NCBI RefSeq assembly: GCF_963924675.1 | Contig: NC_089220.1 | Coordinates: 50,850,639-50,914,638, forward strand | From: Phocoena phocoena | Taxonomy: Eukaryota; Chordata; Mammalia; Artiodactyla; Phocoenidae | Direction: 5' to 3' | DNA length: 64,000 nucleotides | Shown here: piece after piece, positions 59,443 through 64,000 of the stretch | Position numbering within the stretch: position 1 is the stretch's first letter | How the letters are laid out: the number at the start of each line of letters is the position of its first letter | The notes under the pieces: generated by a model | Databases searched by the model: none | What the model saw: only the letters and a program-made list of their open reading frames with translations | Told to the model about the DNA's origin: nothing | Program-made: the position numbers and the translations under genes

Positions 59443-60256
59443 AAAAAGCTGAATTCTAATCTTAGAGGAAATGCTTTCAGCTTTTCACTCTTGAGTGTGA
59501 TATTAGCTGTGGATTTGTCATATATGACCTTTATTATGTTGAGGTATGTGCCCTCTATACCCACTTTCTGAAGAGTTTTTATCATAAATGGATGTTGAAT
59601 TTTATCAAAAGCTTTTACTGCATTTCCACTCTTGGGCATATACCTGGAGAAAACTCTAGTTTGAAAAGATACATGCACCCCAATGTTCATTGCAGTGCTA
59701 CTTAAAATAGCCAAGACATGGAAGCAACCTAAATGTCCATTGACAGGTAAATGGATAGAGAAGATGTGTTATATATATATAATGGAATATTACTCAACCA
59801 TAACAATGAAATAATGCCATTTGCAGCAATGTGAATGGACCTAGAAATTATCATACTAAGTGAAGTAAGTCAGAAAGAGAAAGACAAATATCATATGATA
59901 TCACTTATATGTGGAATCTAAAAAATGATACAAATGAATTATTTATGTAACAGAAATAGACTCACAGACATAGAAAACAAACTTATGGTTACCAAAGGAG
60001 ATAGTGGTGGGGGAAGATAAATCAGGAACTTGGGATAAACATAAGTACACTACTGTATATAAAATAGATAAACAACAAGGACCTACTATATAGTAGAGAG
60101 AACTATACTCCACATCTTGTAATAACCTGTAATGGAAAAGAATCTGAAAAAATATATATATATACATACATATATATGTATAACTGAATCACTTTGCTGT
60201 AGACTTGAAACTAATACAACATTGTAAATTAACAATTTTAAAAAAGCTGAATTCTA
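59443..60256 (+). mobile_element. Twin-primed L1 insertion with internal loss
   Basis: A perfect 16-base TSD, AAAAAGCTGAATTCTA, lies at 59443-59458 and 60241-60256. After the first copy, 59459 to about 59622 is L1 ORF2 reverse-transcriptase sequence in reverse (ATCTTAGAGGAAATGC; CTTTATTATGTTGAGG; ATGGATGTTGAATTTTATC). From about 59623 to 60240 is the ORF2 end and 3' UTR in forward orientation (CACTCTTGGGCATATACC; TATCACTTATATGTGGAATC; AACACATTGTAA-like end), followed by a short A-rich tail. Compared with L1-A coordinates, roughly 1.5 kb of L1 between the two segments is missing. Confidence 0.93.
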
Positions 60257-60579
60257 CACTATATTTTGTGTAGCTTGCTTTTTTCCATAAACAATATATA
60301 TTAGTTTTTCCTTGCTAATGCTCTTTTTATCATCTGTATTGTATTCCAGTATATGGTCATTCTACAATTTATTTAAGCGTTTTTTCTATGGGTGCACATT
60401 TGGGTTGTTTCCAGTCTTTTACCTGTTTTAAGCCATGTACTTTATAATTTTCAAATATGTTGTACAGGTCTGGTAGTTTTATTGTCAGTGTTGCTGAGGA
60501 CAGAGAATTAAAATATTGCTACTTAAGTAAGAGGAGTTGAGTTCCTTCAGCCCTCTCTCTCCACCCAATTAACTGCCTT
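60257..60579. other. Possible old L1-like text, otherwise unassigned
   Basis: ATGGGTGCACATTTGGGTTG, then TTTCCAGTCTTTTACC, is reminiscent of reversed old L1 3' sequence (60270-60420). No coding feature. Confidence 0.45.
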
Positions 60580-60592
60580 TATTTCTCTTTCT

Positions 60593-60956
60593 TTTATTTT
60601 TTTTAAATAAATTTATTTATTTATTATTTATTTTTGTCTTCATTGGGTCTTTGTTGCTGTGCGGGGGATTTCTCTAGTTGCAGCGAGCGGGGGCTACTCT
60701 TCATTGCGGTATGTGAGCTTCTCATTGAGGTGGCTTCTCTTGTTGCAGAGCATGGGCTCTAGGCTCATGCACTTCAGTAGTTGTGGCACATGGGCTCAGT
60801 AGCTGTGAATCACAGGCTCTAGTGCAGAGGCTCAGTAGTTGTGGTGTACGGGTTTAGTAGCTCCGCAGCATGTGGGATCTTCCCAGACCAGGGCTCGAAC
60901 CCGTGTCCCCTGCGTTGGCAGGCGGATTCTTAACCACTGCACCACCAGGGAAGCCC
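60593..60956 (-). mobile_element. CHR-1-type SINE, minus strand, about 364 bases
   Basis: The reversed element starts at the right end (CCACCAGGGAAGCCC), with the B box in GGGCTCGAACCCGTG. The long body has tandem GTTGTGGC-type blocks and ends in an A-rich tail (T-rich on this strand, 60593-60640). A perfect 13-base TSD, TATTTCTCTTTCT, lies at 60580-60592 and 60957-60969. This longer tRNA-Glu SINE version is shared more widely among cetartiodactyls than the short ones above (family knowledge). Confidence 0.9.
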
Positions 60957-60969
60957 TATTTCTCTTTCT

Positions 60970-62554
60970 AATTTTACTTTTGTGGTCTTTTTAATTTATG
61001 TATTCTGGTTCCTTTATTTCTCCCTATCTTTCTAATCTCACTCGTCGTTATTCATTTAGATAGAGCAAGAGCCAGGCAACCCTAAATTCTGAAAGGCTTA
61101 ATACAATAAGAGAAAGTTGTATTTAGTTTATTCAGGTTTGTTTATATTTATTAATATTATATTTATTAATATTATATTTATTAAATATTAATGTTTGTAG
61201 TCCCCTCCATGAAGCTCCTTTCAAAATTTCTAAAAGTAAACATGTGACTTGAGTTTTCTTTGCCCTATCCTCCAAAAATAAAGAATCTAGTAACAATGGT
61301 CTGAGAAAGTTACAGAATAAAGTAAACCAAGAAAAGTCTGATAGTTGAATAAGCAGCAGAGTACAATCTTACCTGTTGCTCTTAGTAACTTTTAGATATT
61401 GTTGAAAAAATGTGTTGGAGGCTGGAAATAAATAATAAAGAAGCACAATTGTTGGTGAAGGGTTTTTGGAGATTGTGTTTATATTACTAGTTTCATTTTG
61501 GTTATTTTACCCCATTCCTTCTCTCCTCCTCTCTCCACTTCCCAGTAGTTCTGGGAGGAAATACAATATGATGGTGAAGAATGATAGCTGGCAACTCAAC
61601 TGACCACTTGAAAGTTGAATTTCTTCCTCTGTGCATGGCGCTAATGCAGTTTCCCTATTAATACTCTTAAGATTAAAGTTAAAGTGCTTAGCACAGAGAC
61701 CAAAACATCGTGAGAGCAAAAAGAAACACTGTTAAGTGCTAAATTATTAAAAGAAATGTTAAAAAATGAATGACATATGCATTGCCCTTAAGAGGCTCCA
61801 AAAGCTAGTGGAGGGAGTACCTTCTCATCTATCTTTAAAGCTGTCCATCTGTCTACATTGTTCTAAAAAGAATTTAAATATATTGGAAATACAAATGAAG
61901 TGCTATTAGAGACAGAGGAAAAGGTGATTGATTTTGCCTCAGGAGAAAAGGAATAGAGCAGGCTAAACAAAGGAAGTGACAATCGCACCAGACTTTGAAA
62001 GATAATTCAAGTTTTTGATAGAGAAATACAGTGGTGAGAAGGGCCGTGGTGTACACAGAAAGAACAATAGAATATATAATATTCAGTGAAGACATTGGCA
62101 TACTTGTAGACCAGGAGCAAGGAGTCAACAGAGAGGTAGCAGTTGAGTGGGAAGACAGAAAAAATATAATTACAGGCAGAGGAGTTAGGAGAGTACAAAA
62201 TTTAGAAGTTTGAGACAAGGATTGGCCTTGGAAAAGAGGAAGGGCCTTTTGCTGAGATGCTAGGAAAGGAGGTAATTAAAGGAAGAGTTAAATTTAGAGG
62301 TGAAGGAATGAAGAGTGAGGGGTGATCCTTTGAGGACTTGAAGAAAGTGATGAATATTTAGAAAAGCCATTTGGGAAGCCAACCCAGAATGAATGAAAAG
62401 AGAACAGCAAGGACAATTTGCTGGAGGTTATAAATCTCTTCCAGGTAAGGGTCATTTCTTAATCTGATAGATTTCCCCAGTTAGTTTTGACATGTCTTGC
62501 AAAGGCCACTGCTTGAGGCCATCAATACTCATACAGTATTTTCTATGTACTAGG
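60970..62554. other. Single-copy DNA with a short minisatellite
   Basis: No gene recognised. 61870-62400 is purine-rich and could be an old unclassified repeat. A 15-base tandem repeat is listed separately. Confidence 0.4.
61143..61190 (+). repeat. 15-base AT-only tandem repeat, about three copies
   Basis: ATATTTATTAATATT is repeated with small changes. Confidence 0.9.
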
Positions 62555-62790
62555 CACTAAAATGATAATAGCTGACACTTGTTGCGTGTTGACTATATGC
62601 TAAGCACTTTGAATCTGTTATTTAATCCTCCTAAAAACTTTTGAGGTAAATCGTATTTTCTTCTTTCACATAAGAAATCATTGCAGTCAAGAATGTCAAG
62701 GTCAGAAAGTTACAAATTAGCAAACTGCTACTAGGATGCAAGCAGTCCAGCTTCAGAGCCTGTGCCCTTACCTTGTATGCTGTATGTCCC
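62555..62790 (-). repeat. MIR SINE, minus strand
   Basis: GATAATAGCTGACACTTGTT, ATATGCTAAGCACTTTGAAT, CAGAAAGTTACAAATTAGC and TTCAGAGCCTGTGCCCTTACC outline a near full-length reversed MIR. Confidence 0.8.
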
Positions 62791-63765
62791 CACCCAATGC
62801 ATAGTGAACAAAACTGATGTGGCCTCTGCCCTTTGTGGCTTATAGTGTGGGGGAAAAACAAATAAAAAACATGTATATCAGTAAAGTAATTACAAATTAT
62901 GATAAACCCTAGAAAGAAAATCAGTAGAATAGTAAGCTAGCTAGAGAGAACCAGACAGGGTGGGAGAGAGGTGGGGACTGGGAATTTGCTTTAGGGACAG
63001 TTGTTCGGAAGCCTCTCCAAAAAGGGGTAATTTAAGGTGAAACCTGAGGGTTGAGAAGGAGCCAGACAAGAGAAAAGCAGAGGACAGAACTTTCTAGGCA
63101 CAAGAAAGGATCCCTGAGGGATTTAGGATGGGGAAGAGCTTGGTAGTTTTAAAGACCTGAAAGAATACTGGAGAATAAGAGGAGTGAGAAGCAAGAGATA
63201 AGGATGGAGATATAGGTAGACATTGTATCAACTGAGACCTTGAGAGCCATGATAAGAAGTTAATATTTTAAGTGATTGTGAGAAATCGTTGAAGGAATTT
63301 GGCCAGGGAAGTGACAAAGTCTGACTTGCATTTCAAGTCAATATCTCTGGCATTTTTTTGAGAAGAATGGATAGAAATGAATTAAGGTGGCAGCTGGAGG
63401 CTGGCGGGTGGCTGCCATAACAGGTCAGGAAAAATATGACAGTGACTTTGACTAGGAAAATAACAAAGGAGACCGCAAGAAGGGAAATGATTCCATATAC
63501 ATTGTGAAGGAGAAATCAACCAGTCTCAAAGAGGAGAGAGAGGGAAAAAGAGATCTCAAGGATGACTTCTAGGATTTTTACTTGAGCAGCTTGGTGGATA
63601 AAGGTGTAATTTTAAAATGTGGGAAGATTAGAGGTATGGAAAGGTTCAGAGATATAAATCAAGAGCTGATTTTGGGTATGTTAAATCTGGGAACTCTGAA
63701 ATATCCAAGTGGAGAGGTTATGTTATTGGATAGGCAAATCGAGAACTGAGAGGGAATTCATGCAA
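62791..63765 (-). repeat. L2 LINE fragment, minus strand, about 1 kb
   Basis: Reversed L2: the 3' part (TGATGTGGCCTCTGCCCTTTG; GAAAAACAAATAAAAAACATG), then ORF2 text (TTGAGAGCCATGATAAGAAG; CAAGGATGACTTCTAGGATTTTTAC; GATTTTGGGTATGTTAAATCTG; ATATCCAAGTGGAGAGG). It is the best L2 copy in the window. No coding capacity. Confidence 0.78.
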
Positions 63766-64000
63766 CTGCTGAGTTCTGCATTCTGCTGAGAAGTAAGCAG
63801 TTGATAAATGGTTTTTGAACCATAAACCACATTTAATAAGGTTTGGTTTGTGGCTTCAAAACTATCCAGTAAAGTATATTCTTTGTTTCAATAATGAGTT
63901 CAGAGAAGACCTTGATTTCTTAATATTTTTCTATGAATCAAATGAAATTCTGTAACTATATCTTAGCAGTGATGACTTAACTAACTAGAAATGTGAGAAC
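63766..64000. other. Nothing recognised
   Basis: No supported feature up to the window edge. Confidence 0.45.

Noticed and set aside
59439..59714. 91-codon minus-strand frame mixing L1 reverse-transcriptase text with unrelated residues
   Set aside because: It crosses the inversion junction of the twin-primed L1, so it is a chance fusion, not a gene.

Overview
The window reads as nuclear DNA of a placental mammal, most likely a cetacean (dolphin or whale). The strongest clue is a set of tRNA-Glu-derived SINEs of the CHR type, which begin GGGCTTCCCTGGTGGCGCAG and end in poly(A). The LINE-1 (L1) family is of cetartiodactyl type. No BovB or Bov-A elements (ruminant) and no PRE-1 (pig) were recognised. 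Species assignment is inference from remembered repeat families. No cellular protein-coding exon, rRNA gene or functional tRNA gene could be supported, so the window is intergenic or deep-intronic sequence built largely from transposons of different ages.

Layout: (1) 0.3-7.3 kb holds an old plus-strand L1 interrupted by a CHR SINE and by a full-length minus-strand L1 (L1-A). (2) 7.3-14.4 kb is mostly single-copy DNA with ancient MIR and MER5-like relics, a strong G-quadruplex motif and a palindromic RFX X-box. (3) 14.4-23.0 kb is a TA-flanked Tigger-like DNA transposon split by a second full-length minus-strand L1 (L1-B), which itself took two CHR SINEs and a (TA)31 tract. (4) 23-29 kb holds a three-unit diverged tandem repeat, two L1 3' ends, a MIR and a MER20. 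(5) 30-37 kb is a mosaic of old L1, L2 and MaLR relics with a young L1 3' fragment and a CHR SINE. (6) 37-64 kb is mostly single-copy DNA with scattered relics, two L1 insertions with inverted 5' segments (43.1 and 59.4 kb), a very A-tailed CHR SINE (38.9 kb), a degenerate tRNA-Glu-like sequence (57.5 kb), a CHR-1-type SINE (60.6 kb) and L2 pieces.

Both full-length L1s keep recognisable ORF1 and ORF2, but frameshifts, stops and lost key residues make them dead. L1-B lacks the ORF1 start codon, and L1-A has FRDD where the reverse transcriptase should have FADD. The CHR SINEs have no protein and would have depended on L1-type machinery; their A tails and target-site duplications fit that. The most interesting observations are the two independent twin-primed L1 insertions with perfect target-site duplications, the roughly 1.2-kb 5' UTR segment present in L1-B but cleanly absent from L1-A, and the nested insertion order that allows relative dating. 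I found no convincing undescribed biological system.
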